This document shows positions 7,765-16,223 of a stretch of DNA of 64,000 bases, in pieces (within the stretch, counting starts at the first letter, position 1; the number at the start of each line of letters is the position of its first letter). A model generated the notes under the pieces. It was given only the letters and a program-made list of their open reading frames with translations, did no database searches and was not told the DNA's origin. Source of the stretch: Nocardioides sp. zg-1308. GTDB taxonomy: Bacteria; Actinomycetota; Actinomycetes; Propionibacteriales; Nocardioidaceae. The stretch is taken from assembly GCF_013155375.1 (NCBI RefSeq), contig NZ_JABJQY010000004.1, positions 739,234 to 803,233 of the forward strand, in the 5' to 3' direction. A program made the translations under genes and the position numbers.

Positions 7765-8292
7765 TCAGGCCGCGCCCAGCCGCCACTCGTGCGCGACGTG
7801 GCAGCGCCCCGACTCCCACCAGGCGAGCTGCAGCCGGTCGAGGACGACCGTGACCGGTACGACGTCGCCGAGCAGCGCGGCGGTCGAGGCGAGGTCGACG
7901 TGGGTCGACGCGGCATCGACGGTCAGGTGCGGCCGCACGTCCTCGCCGTGCTCACCGCCGTACGGCGGGCAGTCGGGGAAGGCGGCCACCAGCCGTGCGG
8001 TCAGCTCGCGCAGGCCCGCGTCGGGGTCCGGCCGCAGGTGGATGATCCCGTTGGGGAACTGCGCCAGGTCGGCCAGCCGCACGGCCATCGGCGCGGTCGT
8101 GGAGGCGACGACCGCGACCGTGGCGAGGTCGTCCGGCGTCGGCGCGTGCCGGAAGGGCGCCAGCGCGGTGATGTGCGCGTGGGAGAACCGGGGGTCGGCC
8201 GAGACGAAGCCCACGTCGTAGTGGGCGGTGCGCGCGCGCACCCACGGCTCCAGCGCCGGCACCGGCAGCTGCAGCACGGAGTGGCCGGTCAC
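7765..8292 (-). CDS. 2'-5' RNA ligase (LigT/CPD) superfamily protein
   Basis: 175 residues with the two HxT motifs of the LigT/cyclic phosphodiesterase superfamily: HITALAPF near residue 43 and HLTVDAAS near 123. These two histidines form the catalytic pair for opening or joining 2',3'-cyclic or 2'-5' RNA phosphates. The true substrate is unknown for most bacterial members. The start is uncertain: a GTG at 8292 (VTGHSVLQL) lacks a good Shine-Dalgarno, and the divergent cobT start is 55 bases away. It heads the minus-strand cluster that runs to ctlX. Confidence 0.78.
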   Translation of the reverse strand: MTGHSVLQLPVPALEPWVRARTAHYDVGFVSADPRFSHAHITALAPFRHAPTPDDLATVAVVASTTAPMAVRLADLAQFPNGIIHLRPDPDAGLRELTARLVAAFPDCPPYGGEHGEDVRPHLTVDAASTHVDLASTAALLGDVVPVTVVLDRLQLAWWESGRCHVAHEWRLGAA

Positions 8293-8346
8293 GCGGCAAG
8301 ACTGGCAGGTCGGGCACGGGCACGCGTCACTAGGCTGCTGCGCGAC

Positions 8347-9411
8347 ATGGACCAGAACCAGAGCCACGACCAGAGCCCGCACCCGCGCCCCGTCCCCCCG
8401 CCCTCCCCCGAGGTCGCCGCCCGGGCGCGCGAGCGCCTCGCCGGGTTGGCGACACCCGCGGGCGCGCTGGGGCGCGTCGGCGAGGTGGGCGCCTGGCTGG
8501 CCGCCGTCCAGGGCGAGGTGCCCCCACGACCGCTGAGCGACGTGCGGCTGGTCGTCTTCGCCGGCGACCACGGCGTCGCGGCGCACGGCGTCTCGGCCTA
8601 CCCGCCGGCGGTCACCGAGGCGATGGTGCGCACGATCGTCGCCGGCCGGGCCGGGGTGTCCGCCCTGGCCCGCGAGCACGGCGTGGTGGTGACCGTGCTC
8701 GACATCGCCGTCGACGCCGACCTGGCGGACCTGCCGGCCGAGGTGGGGGCCCGCAAGGTGCGCCGCGGCTCGGGGCCGATCCACCTGACCGACGCCCTCA
8801 CCCGCGCGGAGGCCGAGCAGTCCCTGGCGCTCGGCGCGGAGGTCGCACGCGAGCTGGTCGAGGACGGTGCCGAGGTGCTGATGACCGGCGACCTGGGGAT
8901 CGGCAACACCACCCCCGCCGCGGCCCTCGTCGCGGCCGTGCTCGGCCTGCCCGCCGACGAGGTCACCGGGCGCGGGACCGGCGTCGACGACGCCGGCTGG
9001 GCGCGCAAGCGCGACGTGGTCGCCGAGGCGCTGACCCGCGTGGGCGGTCGCGCCGCCGACCCGGTCGAGCTGCTCACCGCGCTGGGCAGCGCCGACCTCG
9101 CCGCCACCACGGGCTTCCTGGTCGAGGCCTCGACCGCCGGGGTCCCGGTCGTGCTCGACGGGCTGATGTCCGTGGCGTGCGCCGTCGTGGCCGAGGCCCT
9201 CGCGCCGGGCGCGTCGGCCTGGTGGGTGGCGGGTCACCGTTCCACCGAGCCCGCCCAGGCGCACGCGCTCACGTCGCTCGGCCTCGAGCCGCTCCTCGAC
9301 CTCGGCATGCGCCTCGGCGAGGGGTCCGGGGCGGTGGCCGCGCTGCCCGTCCTGCGGTCGGGGATCGCGGTCCTGCGCGACGTGGCGCTGCTGTCCGACA
9401 TCATGCCGTGA
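8347..9411 (+). CDS. cobT: Nicotinate-nucleotide--dimethylbenzimidazole phosphoribosyltransferase
   Basis: 354 residues. The family is clear from VFAGDHGVAAHGVSAYP, GDLGIGNTTPAAAL, the C-terminal VLDGLMSVACAVV and HRSTEPAQ segments, and the catalytic Glu in the LGEGSGAV region. CobT makes alpha-ribazole phosphate, the lower-ligand nucleotide of cobalamin. The start at 8347 follows TAGGCT by 10 bases, giving a very short leader. Its stop overlaps the cobS start as GTGA. No cobalamin riboswitch is visible in the 54-base gap before it. Confidence 0.93.
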   Translation: MDQNQSHDQSPHPRPVPPPSPEVAARARERLAGLATPAGALGRVGEVGAWLAAVQGEVPPRPLSDVRLVVFAGDHGVAAHGVSAYPPAVTEAMVRTIVAGRAGVSALAREHGVVVTVLDIAVDADLADLPAEVGARKVRRGSGPIHLTDALTRAEAEQSLALGAEVARELVEDGAEVLMTGDLGIGNTTPAAALVAAVLGLPADEVTGRGTGVDDAGWARKRDVVAEALTRVGGRAADPVELLTALGSADLAATTGFLVEASTAGVPVVLDGLMSVACAVVAEALAPGASAWWVAGHRSTEPAQAHALTSLGLEPLLDLGMRLGEGSGAVAALPVLRSGIAVLRDVALLSDIMP

Positions 9412-10172
9412 CCGTCCGCGACGCCTGGCTGCTGGCCACCGGCACCCTGACGGCGGTGCGGGTGCCGCCGCCCACCACGGTCGACCGGACCGTCGCCGGG
9501 CTGGCGATGGTCCTCGCGCCGCTCGCCGTCGTGCCCCTCGGCCTGGCCGCGGCGCTCGTGGTGCTCGTCGGCGGCGCGGTCGGGCTGCCGCCGCTCGCGA
9601 CGGCGTACGCCGTGCTGCTAACCCTGGCGCTCGGCACCCGGGCGCTGCACTGGGACGGCCTCGCGGACACCGCCGACGGCCTCACCGCGTCCTACTCCCC
9701 CGAGCGGTCGCTCGAGGTGATGCGCACCGGGCCGGTCGGACCGGCCGGCGTCGTGGCGGTCGTCCTCGTGGCCGGGCTCCAGGCGGCCGGGCTCAGCGCG
9801 GTGGTCGGCGACGAGCAGGGCTGGTGGGTCGTCGGCCTCCTCGTCTGCGCGTCCCGCGCGTGCCTCGTCGTGGCCTGCGTCCGTGGCGTGCCGGCAGCGC
9901 GGGCCGGCGGCCTGGGCTCGACCTACATCGGCGCCGTGCCGGTGGTCGGCGCCGCCGCCGTCCTGGTGGTGGCCGCCGGGGCCGTGGCGCTCGCCGGTCA
10001 CGGCCTCGGCTCGCCCTGGCACGCGCTGGCGGGGCTCCTCGCCATGGTGGCGGTGGTGGGCGCCCTCCTGCTGCGGTGCGTACGACGCCTCGGCGGGGTC
10101 ACCGGCGACGTGCTCGGGGCGGCCGTCGAGGCCTCCCTCGCCGTGCTGGTGCTCGCCGCGGCGACGACCTGA
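9408..10172 (+). CDS. cobS: Adenosylcobinamide-GDP ribazoletransferase (cobalamin synthase)
   Basis: 254 residues, almost all hydrophobic with about six membrane helices. The family motif ALHWDGLADTADGL lies near residue 82, followed by SLEVMRTGPVGPAGV. The Asp residues of this cluster hold Mg2+ for joining adenosylcobinamide-GDP to alpha-ribazole in the last steps of B12 assembly. GTG start overlapping the cobT stop, hence coupled. It is followed on the other strand by an SDR gene with convergent stops 11 bases apart. Confidence 0.92.
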   Translation: MTVRDAWLLATGTLTAVRVPPPTTVDRTVAGLAMVLAPLAVVPLGLAAALVVLVGGAVGLPPLATAYAVLLTLALGTRALHWDGLADTADGLTASYSPERSLEVMRTGPVGPAGVVAVVLVAGLQAAGLSAVVGDEQGWWVVGLLVCASRACLVVACVRGVPAARAGGLGSTYIGAVPVVGAAAVLVVAAGAVALAGHGLGSPWHALAGLLAMVAVVGALLLRCVRRLGGVTGDVLGAAVEASLAVLVLAAATT

Positions 10173-10183
10173 CCGCCGGCCGG

Positions 10184-11026
10184 TCAGTCGCCCGAGCCGG
10201 GCTCGGCCATCTGGCGGTGCATCGCCGCCTTGAGCTTGTCGGGCATCACCTTCGCCGCCGCCTCCTGAGCCTTGGTCGCGACGCCGCCGCCGACCACGCG
10301 GTCCTTGCCGGCCATGAGCGCCTCGAAGCCCTGACGTGCCACCTGCGCGGGGTCGTCCTTCTTCGAGGTGCCGACCTTGGTGTCCTCGGCCATGTCGGCC
10401 CGCTCGAAGAACTCGGTCTCCGTGGGGCCGGGCATCAGCGACGTCAGGGTCACGTTGGTGTCCTTGAGCTCGTTCTGCAGGGCCTCGGTGAAGGACTGCA
10501 GGAACGACTTGGAGGCGTTGTAGACCGCCTGGAAGGAGCCGGGCATCGTCGAGGCGATCGACGACGTCACCAGCACCCGACCCGCGTCGGCGGCGACCAT
10601 GTCGCGCAGCACCAGCTTGGCGAGCCGGACGGTCGAGGTGATGTTGAGGTCGATGATGGAGAGCTCGTCGTCGAGGTCGTTGTCGACGAACGCCCCGCCC
10701 TGGCCGACGCCGGCGTTGAGGGCGATCGCCGCGAGGGGTCGGCCGTCGCGCCGGATGGCGGCGTAGAGCTCCTCGACGCCCTCCGCCCGGCGGAGGTCGA
10801 CGCGGACGGGCTCGACGCTGCCCTCGCCCTCGGCGCGCAGGGTCGCCGCCGCGGCGGCGAGCTCGTCGTCCTCCGCGGAGACGACGAGGTCGAAGCCGTT
10901 CTCGAGGAACTGGCGGGCGAGCTCGAGGCCGATGCCGCTCGACGCGCCGGTGACGACGGCGAGCGGGCGGCCCTCGAGCGCGGCGTTCGGCGAGGTGGTC
11001 GGTGCGGTGTCAGCTGAGTCGGTCAT
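10184..11026 (-). CDS. Short-chain dehydrogenase/reductase (SDR) family oxidoreductase
   Basis: 280 residues. The Rossmann NAD(P)-binding motif TGASSGIG lies at about 26-33, LNAG near 108, and the catalytic YNASK near 167 with the Ser about 13 residues before. The C-terminal 60 residues are Lys-rich and not part of the usual core. The substrate is unknown. A GAGGAGGGGG Shine-Dalgarno precedes the ATG. It lies between cobS and cobU on the opposite strand, so it breaks the cob cluster and is probably unrelated to it. Confidence 0.85.
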   Translation of the reverse strand: MTDSADTAPTTSPNAALEGRPLAVVTGASSGIGLELARQFLENGFDLVVSAEDDELAAAAATLRAEGEGSVEPVRVDLRRAEGVEELYAAIRRDGRPLAAIALNAGVGQGGAFVDNDLDDELSIIDLNITSTVRLAKLVLRDMVAADAGRVLVTSSIASTMPGSFQAVYNASKSFLQSFTEALQNELKDTNVTLTSLMPGPTETEFFERADMAEDTKVGTSKKDDPAQVARQGFEALMAGKDRVVGGGVATKAQEAAAKVMPDKLKAAMHRQMAEPGSGD

Positions 11027-11085
11027 GGCGTCCCGTACCCCCTCCTCGTGCCTCGATCCGCGACCCCTCTGCCAAGATCTGCGCC

Positions 11086-11613
11086 ATGCGGATCCTGGTC
11101 ACCGGCGGCGTACGGTCCGGCAAGTCCACCCACGCCGAGGGGCTCATCGGTGACGAGCCGGCCACCTACGTGGCGGCCGGGCCGACGCCGGAGGCCGACG
11201 CGGACCCGGACTGGGCCGCCCGGGTCGCGGCACACCGCGATCGGCGCCCCGCGTCGTGGTCGACGCTCGAGACCCAGGACCTCGCCGCCGCCGTCCGCGA
11301 CGCCGAGGCGCCCGTGCTCGTCGACTGCCTCGGCACCTGGCTCACCGCGGTCGTCGACGCCGCCGACGCGTGGGAGCAGGACGGGGACGCCGTCCTCGCC
11401 CTGGTGGTGGCCCGGACCGACGAGCTCACCGACGCGCTGCGCGCCACCGAGCAGGACGTCGTGCTCGTCACCAACGAGGTCGGCCTCGGGGTGGTGCCCG
11501 AGCACCGGTCGGGACGGCTGTTCCGCGACCTGCTCGGCACGGTCAACCAGCGCGTCGCCGCCGCCTGCGACGAGGTCCACCTGGTGGTGGCCGGCCGCGT
11601 GCTGCGCCTCTGA
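11086..11613 (+). CDS. cobU: Bifunctional adenosylcobinamide kinase/phosphate guanylyltransferase
   Basis: 175 residues. The P-loop GGVRSGKST is at 7-15, HRDRRPASWSTLE near 50 carries the guanylylated His, VDCLGTWL near 79 is the Walker B-like strand, and VTNEVGLGVVPEH near 129 is typical. CobU phosphorylates adenosylcobinamide and then adds GMP, giving the substrate of CobS. The start at 11086 lies 7 bases after CAAGAT, a possible leaderless -10. The 28 residues possible upstream are unconserved. Confidence 0.92.
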   Translation: MRILVTGGVRSGKSTHAEGLIGDEPATYVAAGPTPEADADPDWAARVAAHRDRRPASWSTLETQDLAAAVRDAEAPVLVDCLGTWLTAVVDAADAWEQDGDAVLALVVARTDELTDALRATEQDVVLVTNEVGLGVVPEHRSGRLFRDLLGTVNQRVAAACDEVHLVVAGRVLRL

Positions 11614-11616
11614 CGT

Positions 11617-11725
11617 GACCGGGCACTTCGTGCCCGTCCCGGACGCCGACCGGGCACTTCGTGCCCGTCATGCGGCAGGAAGTGCCCGGTCGGCGGGGCG
11701 GACGGGCAGGAAGTGCCCGGTCGGC
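11617..11725. repeat. Nested inverted-repeat element between convergent genes
   Basis: Two direct copies of a 22-base unit (11617-11638, 11648-11669), each itself a small hairpin of the form cgggcac-ttc-gtgcccg. They face two inverted copies (11674-11694, 11704-11725). The halves are imperfect reverse complements over about 50 bases and could fold into one long hairpin with a short loop. It sits between the converging stops of cobU and the next gene, so a bidirectional terminator or a REP-like repetitive palindrome is likely. Confidence 0.7.
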
Positions 11726-11737
11726 AGAGGCTGACGC

Positions 11738-12466
11738 TCAGGAGAGCAGGACGAAGGACCCCAGCGCGACGAGCCAGGACACGAACGAGCCGAGCAGGAA
11801 GTACTCGGTCATCTGGTGGATGCGCTCCTGGTCGCGGCGCGAGGACAGCTCCGGGAAGCGCAGCAGTCCCTTGGCCGCCACGACCACGCTCGCGGCCGTC
11901 ACCTGCCCGCCGAGCGCCAGCGCGAGGACGAACAGCCGCTCGAGGGGACCGAGGAGCCGGCCGCCCTTGAGCCGGGTGCGCGGCATGGTGCCGTCGGCGA
12001 GGGGGTGGATGGTCCCGGTCGACTTGAGCACCAGCCGCACCAGCACGTTGCCGGTGGACAGCTGGATGCCGAAGGCACCGAGCAGCAACAGGAAGCGGTC
12101 GGCCGAGAGCCCGTCGAGCGCGGGGAGCGCGACCGAGTCCAGCCACCGGTCGATCAACCCCGCGGACTCCGGCGCCAGGCCGGAGCAGGCGACGGCGACG
12201 GTGAGCGACAGCAGGAAGACCGCGAGCGGCAGCCAGGCCGAGCCGTGGCGGCCGAACCCCCACGTCACCGTCTGGCCCCAGACGAGCACCGCCGCGACCA
12301 CCGCGAAGAGCGCCAGCACGTCGCGCGGTGAGGTGAGGCCGGCGAGCAGCCCCACCACGAGGGCGACCAGCGCACCGACGCACTCGGGGAGGTGGCGGAC
12401 CTTGCGCACGGAGTGGGTGAGGTCGGTGACGGCGAAGCCGATCAGCAGCATCCCGAGCCAGCTCAT
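11738..12466 (-). CDS. Multi-pass membrane protein, partner of SatD, unknown
   Basis: 242 residues with six to seven predicted membrane spans and no signal peptide. Recognisable stretches are VTWGFGRHGSAW near residue 88, TGTIHPLADG near 149 and a final HQMTEYFLLGSF segment. I cannot name a family with confidence. It starts 16 bases after the satD stop on the same strand, so the pair is almost surely co-transcribed and its level probably follows SatD control. A transport or envelope-stress role is guesswork. Confidence 0.6.
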   Translation of the reverse strand: MSWLGMLLIGFAVTDLTHSVRKVRHLPECVGALVALVVGLLAGLTSPRDVLALFAVVAAVLVWGQTVTWGFGRHGSAWLPLAVFLLSLTVAVACSGLAPESAGLIDRWLDSVALPALDGLSADRFLLLLGAFGIQLSTGNVLVRLVLKSTGTIHPLADGTMPRTRLKGGRLLGPLERLFVLALALGGQVTAASVVVAAKGLLRFPELSSRRDQERIHQMTEYFLLGSFVSWLVALGSFVLLS

Positions 12467-12482
12467 CGTCGCCGTCCTCCTC

Positions 12483-13130
12483 TCACAGGTCCCGCAGCAG
12501 CTCGTCTGCCGCCAGGACCACGCCGATCCCCTCGGCGCGGACCCGCTGTGAGACCGCTGAGGGGCTGATGCCCAGCTCGTCGGCGATGTCCTGCTGCCGC
12601 TTCCCCCTCATCAGACCATCGAGCACCGACACCGACCGCTCCGACAGGCCGGTGACGACCTGGTCCCGTGCCATCAGGGCGGCGTTGACGAGGCCCGGCG
12701 AGGGGCCCGGCTCGTCGTCCGCCGCGACGTACGCCGTCCGCACCGCGCGCAGCGGGGCCTTGCGCTCGTACGACTCCACGGTCTCGATCGCGGCGCGTGC
12801 GGCCCACCAGCCGGGGCCGTCCTCCACGCGGGGCTCGGCCGAGAGGACGAGCACCCGTCCCGAGCCGATGCCCTGCCGCACGTCGACGTCGGGCAGCAGC
12901 GCCATCCGCAGCCGGAGGGTCGCCCCGATCGCGGCACCGAGGGTGTCGAAGATCCCCTGGAACTCGTCGCCGAGGCCGATGCGCAGCGGCACCGGCGGCG
13001 CGTACTCGGTGTTGAGGGCGTCGATCGCCCGCTCGAAGCGCGCGTGCACGGCGGCGCGGTCGGCGCGCAGACGCGAGCCCACGAGGTCGCCGATGACCGT
13101 CACTGAAGCCTCAGGGTTCATCGCTGCCAT
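12483..13130 (-). CDS. satD: SatD-family DNA-binding protein
   Basis: 215 residues. The N-terminal part (VIGDLVGSRL near residue 10, LRIGLGDEFQG near 48, DVRQGIGSG near 79) matches the SatD family (PF16264), first named from an acid-tolerance locus in streptococci. The C-terminal 60 residues form a helix-turn-helix (RGKRQQDIADELGISPSAVSQRVR), so it should bind DNA. The ATG at 13130 follows TATGTT by 6 bases, a leaderless layout; an ATG three codons later is possible. An inverted repeat sits on that promoter, suggesting self-control. Confidence 0.78.
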   Translation of the reverse strand: MAAMNPEASVTVIGDLVGSRLRADRAAVHARFERAIDALNTEYAPPVPLRIGLGDEFQGIFDTLGAAIGATLRLRMALLPDVDVRQGIGSGRVLVLSAEPRVEDGPGWWAARAAIETVESYERKAPLRAVRTAYVAADDEPGPSPGLVNAALMARDQVVTGLSERSVSVLDGLMRGKRQQDIADELGISPSAVSQRVRAEGIGVVLAADELLRDL

Positions 13131-13132
13131 GT

Positions 13133-13152
13133 GAAGAACATACCTTATCTTC
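13133..13152 (-). promoter_or_regulatory. satD promoter with GAAGA..TCTTC dyad
   Basis: The 20 bases begin GAAGA and end TCTTC, so the outer 5 bases are inverted repeats. The minus-strand hexamer TATGTT inside it ends 6 bases before the satD ATG and can serve as the -10. An operator for SatD itself is inferred from position. Confidence 0.45.
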
Positions 13153-13173
13153 GGCCAGATGAAGCGGAGCGGT

Positions 13174-16167
13174 TCACTCCCAGAAGATCCGCTCCACCAC
13201 GGCGTGGGCACGCCGCGTGGCCCGCAGGTAGTCGTTGACCATCTCGTCGGAGGAGCCGGGCGGGTAGCCGAGCACGCGGGCGACGGCGGCGCGCTCCCGC
13301 GCGTCGCGGGGAAGCTGGTCCGACGGCTTGCCCCGCACCAGCGTCACCGCGTTGCGCACCCGGCTGACCAGGCGCCAGGCCTCGGCCAGCGTCCCGGCGT
13401 CCTCCCCGGCGACCAGCCCCGCCTCCGCGGCGGCCGCCAGCGCCGGCAGCGTCTGCGGCGTCCGCAGCCCCTCGACCGTCCCGGCGTGGCGCATCTGGAG
13501 CAGCTGCACCGTCCACTCCACGTCGGCGAGGCCGCCGCGGCCCAGCTTGAGGTGCGTCTGGCGGTCGGCACCCCGGGGCAGGCGCTCGTCGTCGACGCGC
13601 GCCTTGATCCGGCGCACCTCGACCACGTCGGCCTCCGAGATGCCCTCGGCCGGGAACCGCAACGGGTCGATGAGCTCGGTGAAGCGCCGGCGCAGGCCTT
13701 CGTCGCCCGCCACCGGGTCCGCCCGCAGCAGGGCCTGGAACTCCCACACGTGCGACCACTTGGCGTAGTAGGCGGCGTACGACTCCACCGTGCGCACCAT
13801 CGGCCCGTTCCGGCCCTCGGGGCGCAGGTCGGCGTCGACCTCCAGCGGCGGGTCGCTGGCCGGCAGCGACAGCAGCCTGCGCAGCTCGGAGACGACCGCC
13901 TGCGCGAACGACGTGGCGACCTGCGCCTCCACGCCGGCGACCGGCTCGTGCACGAACATGACGTCGGCGTCGCTGCCGTAGGACAGCTCGAAGCCGCCGT
14001 AGCGCCCCATCGCCACGACCGCGATCCGGGTCGGCGCGGCCTCCAGCCCGCGCTGGCGGCGCACCGACTCGGTCGCGACGTCGAGGGTGGCCTGCAGCGT
14101 CGCGTCGGTCAGCCGGCTCAGGCCCCGCCCCACCACCGCCACGTCGGTGCCGGCGAGGAGCTCCCCGCTGGCGATGCGCAGCAGCTCGCGACGGCGTACG
14201 GCCCGCACGGCGCCGACCGCCGCCTCCGCGGACCCGGCGCGCTCGACGAGAGCCTGCATCTCCGTGAGGGCCGCCTCGGCGCTCAGCGGCTCGAGCGACT
14301 CCCCGAGCATCTTCACGCCCTGCGGCTCGCGCTCCAGCAGGTCGGTGGCGTAGCGCGACGTGCCGAGCAGGTGGGCGAGGCGCTGCGCGACCTCGCCCTC
14401 GTCGCGAAGCATCGTGAGGTACCACGGCGAGCGGCCGAGGCTCTCGCTGATGCGCCGGAAGCCGAACAGCCCGGCGTCGGGGTCGGGCGAGTCGGCGAAC
14501 CACTCGAGCAGCACCGGCAGTAGGGTCCGCTGGATGTCAGAGGTGCGGGACACCCCGCTGGTGAGCGCCTCGAGGTGGCGCAGCGCCGCCCGCGGGTCGG
14601 CGTACCCGAGCGCGGAGAGCCGGGCCCCGGCCGCCTCCAGCGAGAGGCGCGCCTCGGTGCCGGGCAGCTTGGCGACGGCACCGAGCAGCGGCCGGTAGAA
14701 CAGCTTCTCGTGCAGCCGGCGGACCTCGCGGCGGTGGTAGCGCCACAGCTTGTCGAGCTGGACGGCCGGCTCGGAGAACAGCCCGAGGGACCGGCCGAGC
14801 CGACGCAGCGACGCCTCGTCGTCGGGCAGCACGTGGGTGCGCCGGAGCTGGTGCAGCTGGATCCGGTGCTCCAGCGTGCGGAGGAAGGAGTAGGCCTCGT
14901 GGAGCCTCTCGCCGTCCTCACGGCCGACGTAGCCGCCCTCGGTGAGCCGGGTCAGCGCGCTGAGGGTGGCGCCCTCCCGCAGCGACGGGTCGGCCCGGCC
15001 GTGGACGAGCTGCAGCAGCTGCACGGCGAACTCGACGTCGCGCAGGCCGCCGGAGCCGAGCTTGAGCTGGCGCTCGGCCTCGTGGGCGGGGATGTGGTCG
15101 ACGACGCGGCGGCGCATCGCCTGCACCTCGGTGACGAACCCGTCGCGCTCGGCGGCGCGCCACACCAACGGCTCGATGACCTCGAGGTAGGCCTGCCCCA
15201 GCGCGACGTCGCCGGCGACCGGACGCGCCTTGAGCAGGGCCTGGAACTCCCAGGTCTTGGCCCACTTCTCGTAGTAGCCGCGGTGGCTCGCGAGGGTCCG
15301 CACGAGCGGGCCCTGGCTGCCCTCCGGACGCAGGTTGGCGTCCACCGGCCAGATGGTGCCCTCGCGAGTGTGGTCGGAGCAGATCCGCATCAGGTGCGAG
15401 GCCAGCTGGGTCCCGGCCCGCAGCGCGACGCCCTCGTCGGCCCGCTCCCCCGTCCCCAGCTCGGCCGGCTCGTGGACGAAGACCACGTCCACGTCGGAGA
15501 TGTAGTTGAGCTCGTGGCCCCCGCACTTGCCCATCGCGACCACGGCGAGCCGTACGTCGTGCGCGGTCTCGCCGACCCGCGCCCGCGCGACCGCCAGGGC
15601 CGCCTCGAGGGTCGCCGCGGCCAGGTCGGAGATCTCGGCCGCCGCGTCGTCGATGCCCACGTGGTGGGCCAGGTCGCGGGAGGCCAGCCGCAGCAGGACC
15701 CGGCGGTACTCCACCCGCAGGACGTCGACGGCCTCCGCGTCCGGCAGGGCGGCGACCGGCTCGGTGGCCCGCGGGTCGGCGCCGACGGCGGCCAGCATCG
15801 CCTCGCGGACGGCGTACGCCGCCGGGCGGGTGGTGCCGAGCGTCGGATCGGTGAGCTCACGCCAGTGCCCCGGGTGGCGCACCAGGTGCTGGGTCAGGGC
15901 GGCGCTGGCGCCCAGGACGCAGCACAGCCGCATCGCGGTGCCCTCGTCGTCGGCGACCTCGGCGAGCATCGCGGCGCCCGCGCCCTCGTCGGCCTCGTCC
16001 AGCGCGTCGGCGAGCCGGAGCAGCCCGTCGAGCGCGGCGTCCGGGTCCGCGGTCGCCGCGAGCTTGTCGGTGAGCGGCTTGCCGGCGGCGCCGAGGCGCT
16101 CGATGCCCCGCGCGGCGGCGGCGCCGTCGACGAAGCCGAGGCGGACGTACGTCCCGGGCGAGCTCAC
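13174..16167 (-). CDS. glnE: Bifunctional glutamine synthetase adenylyltransferase/adenylyl-removing enzyme
   Basis: About 997 residues, the normal size. Two nucleotidyltransferase domains are visible: VVAMGKCGGHELNYISDVDVVF in the N-terminal half (adenylyl removal) and the matching GRYGGFELSYGSDADVMFVH in the C-terminal half (adenylyl transfer), each with the DxD metal pair. Repeated RRIK/LKLGRGGLADVEWTVQLL segments follow each. It controls glutamine synthetase by adenylylation according to nitrogen state. The start is one of several GTGs at 16167-16188; 16167 (VSSPGTYVRLGF) is chosen. It begins 56 bases after glnA on the same strand. Confidence 0.93.
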   Translation of the reverse strand: MSSPGTYVRLGFVDGAAAARGIERLGAAGKPLTDKLAATADPDAALDGLLRLADALDEADEGAGAAMLAEVADDEGTAMRLCCVLGASAALTQHLVRHPGHWRELTDPTLGTTRPAAYAVREAMLAAVGADPRATEPVAALPDAEAVDVLRVEYRRVLLRLASRDLAHHVGIDDAAAEISDLAAATLEAALAVARARVGETAHDVRLAVVAMGKCGGHELNYISDVDVVFVHEPAELGTGERADEGVALRAGTQLASHLMRICSDHTREGTIWPVDANLRPEGSQGPLVRTLASHRGYYEKWAKTWEFQALLKARPVAGDVALGQAYLEVIEPLVWRAAERDGFVTEVQAMRRRVVDHIPAHEAERQLKLGSGGLRDVEFAVQLLQLVHGRADPSLREGATLSALTRLTEGGYVGREDGERLHEAYSFLRTLEHRIQLHQLRRTHVLPDDEASLRRLGRSLGLFSEPAVQLDKLWRYHRREVRRLHEKLFYRPLLGAVAKLPGTEARLSLEAAGARLSALGYADPRAALRHLEALTSGVSRTSDIQRTLLPVLLEWFADSPDPDAGLFGFRRISESLGRSPWYLTMLRDEGEVAQRLAHLLGTSRYATDLLEREPQGVKMLGESLEPLSAEAALTEMQALVERAGSAEAAVGAVRAVRRRELLRIASGELLAGTDVAVVGRGLSRLTDATLQATLDVATESVRRQRGLEAAPTRIAVVAMGRYGGFELSYGSDADVMFVHEPVAGVEAQVATSFAQAVVSELRRLLSLPASDPPLEVDADLRPEGRNGPMVRTVESYAAYYAKWSHVWEFQALLRADPVAGDEGLRRRFTELIDPLRFPAEGISEADVVEVRRIKARVDDERLPRGADRQTHLKLGRGGLADVEWTVQLLQMRHAGTVEGLRTPQTLPALAAAAEAGLVAGEDAGTLAEAWRLVSRVRNAVTLVRGKPSDQLPRDARERAAVARVLGYPPGSSDEMVNDYLRATRRAHAVVERIFWE

Positions 16168-16223
16168 CACCGGTCCACCACCCGACACGCCACCCGACCC
16201 GCCGCTCTGCTCCGCACCGGGGC

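Noticed and set aside
8293..8346. Cobalamin riboswitch before cobT
   Set aside because: The gap is 54 bases, far too short for the roughly 200-base element, and no B12-box-like sequence is visible. The gap before cobU is also too short.
13174..16167. glnE as two separate adenylyltransferase genes
   Set aside because: The repeated GG-x-EL-x-Y-x-SD-x-D motif is the normal internal duplication; the frame is continuous across both halves.
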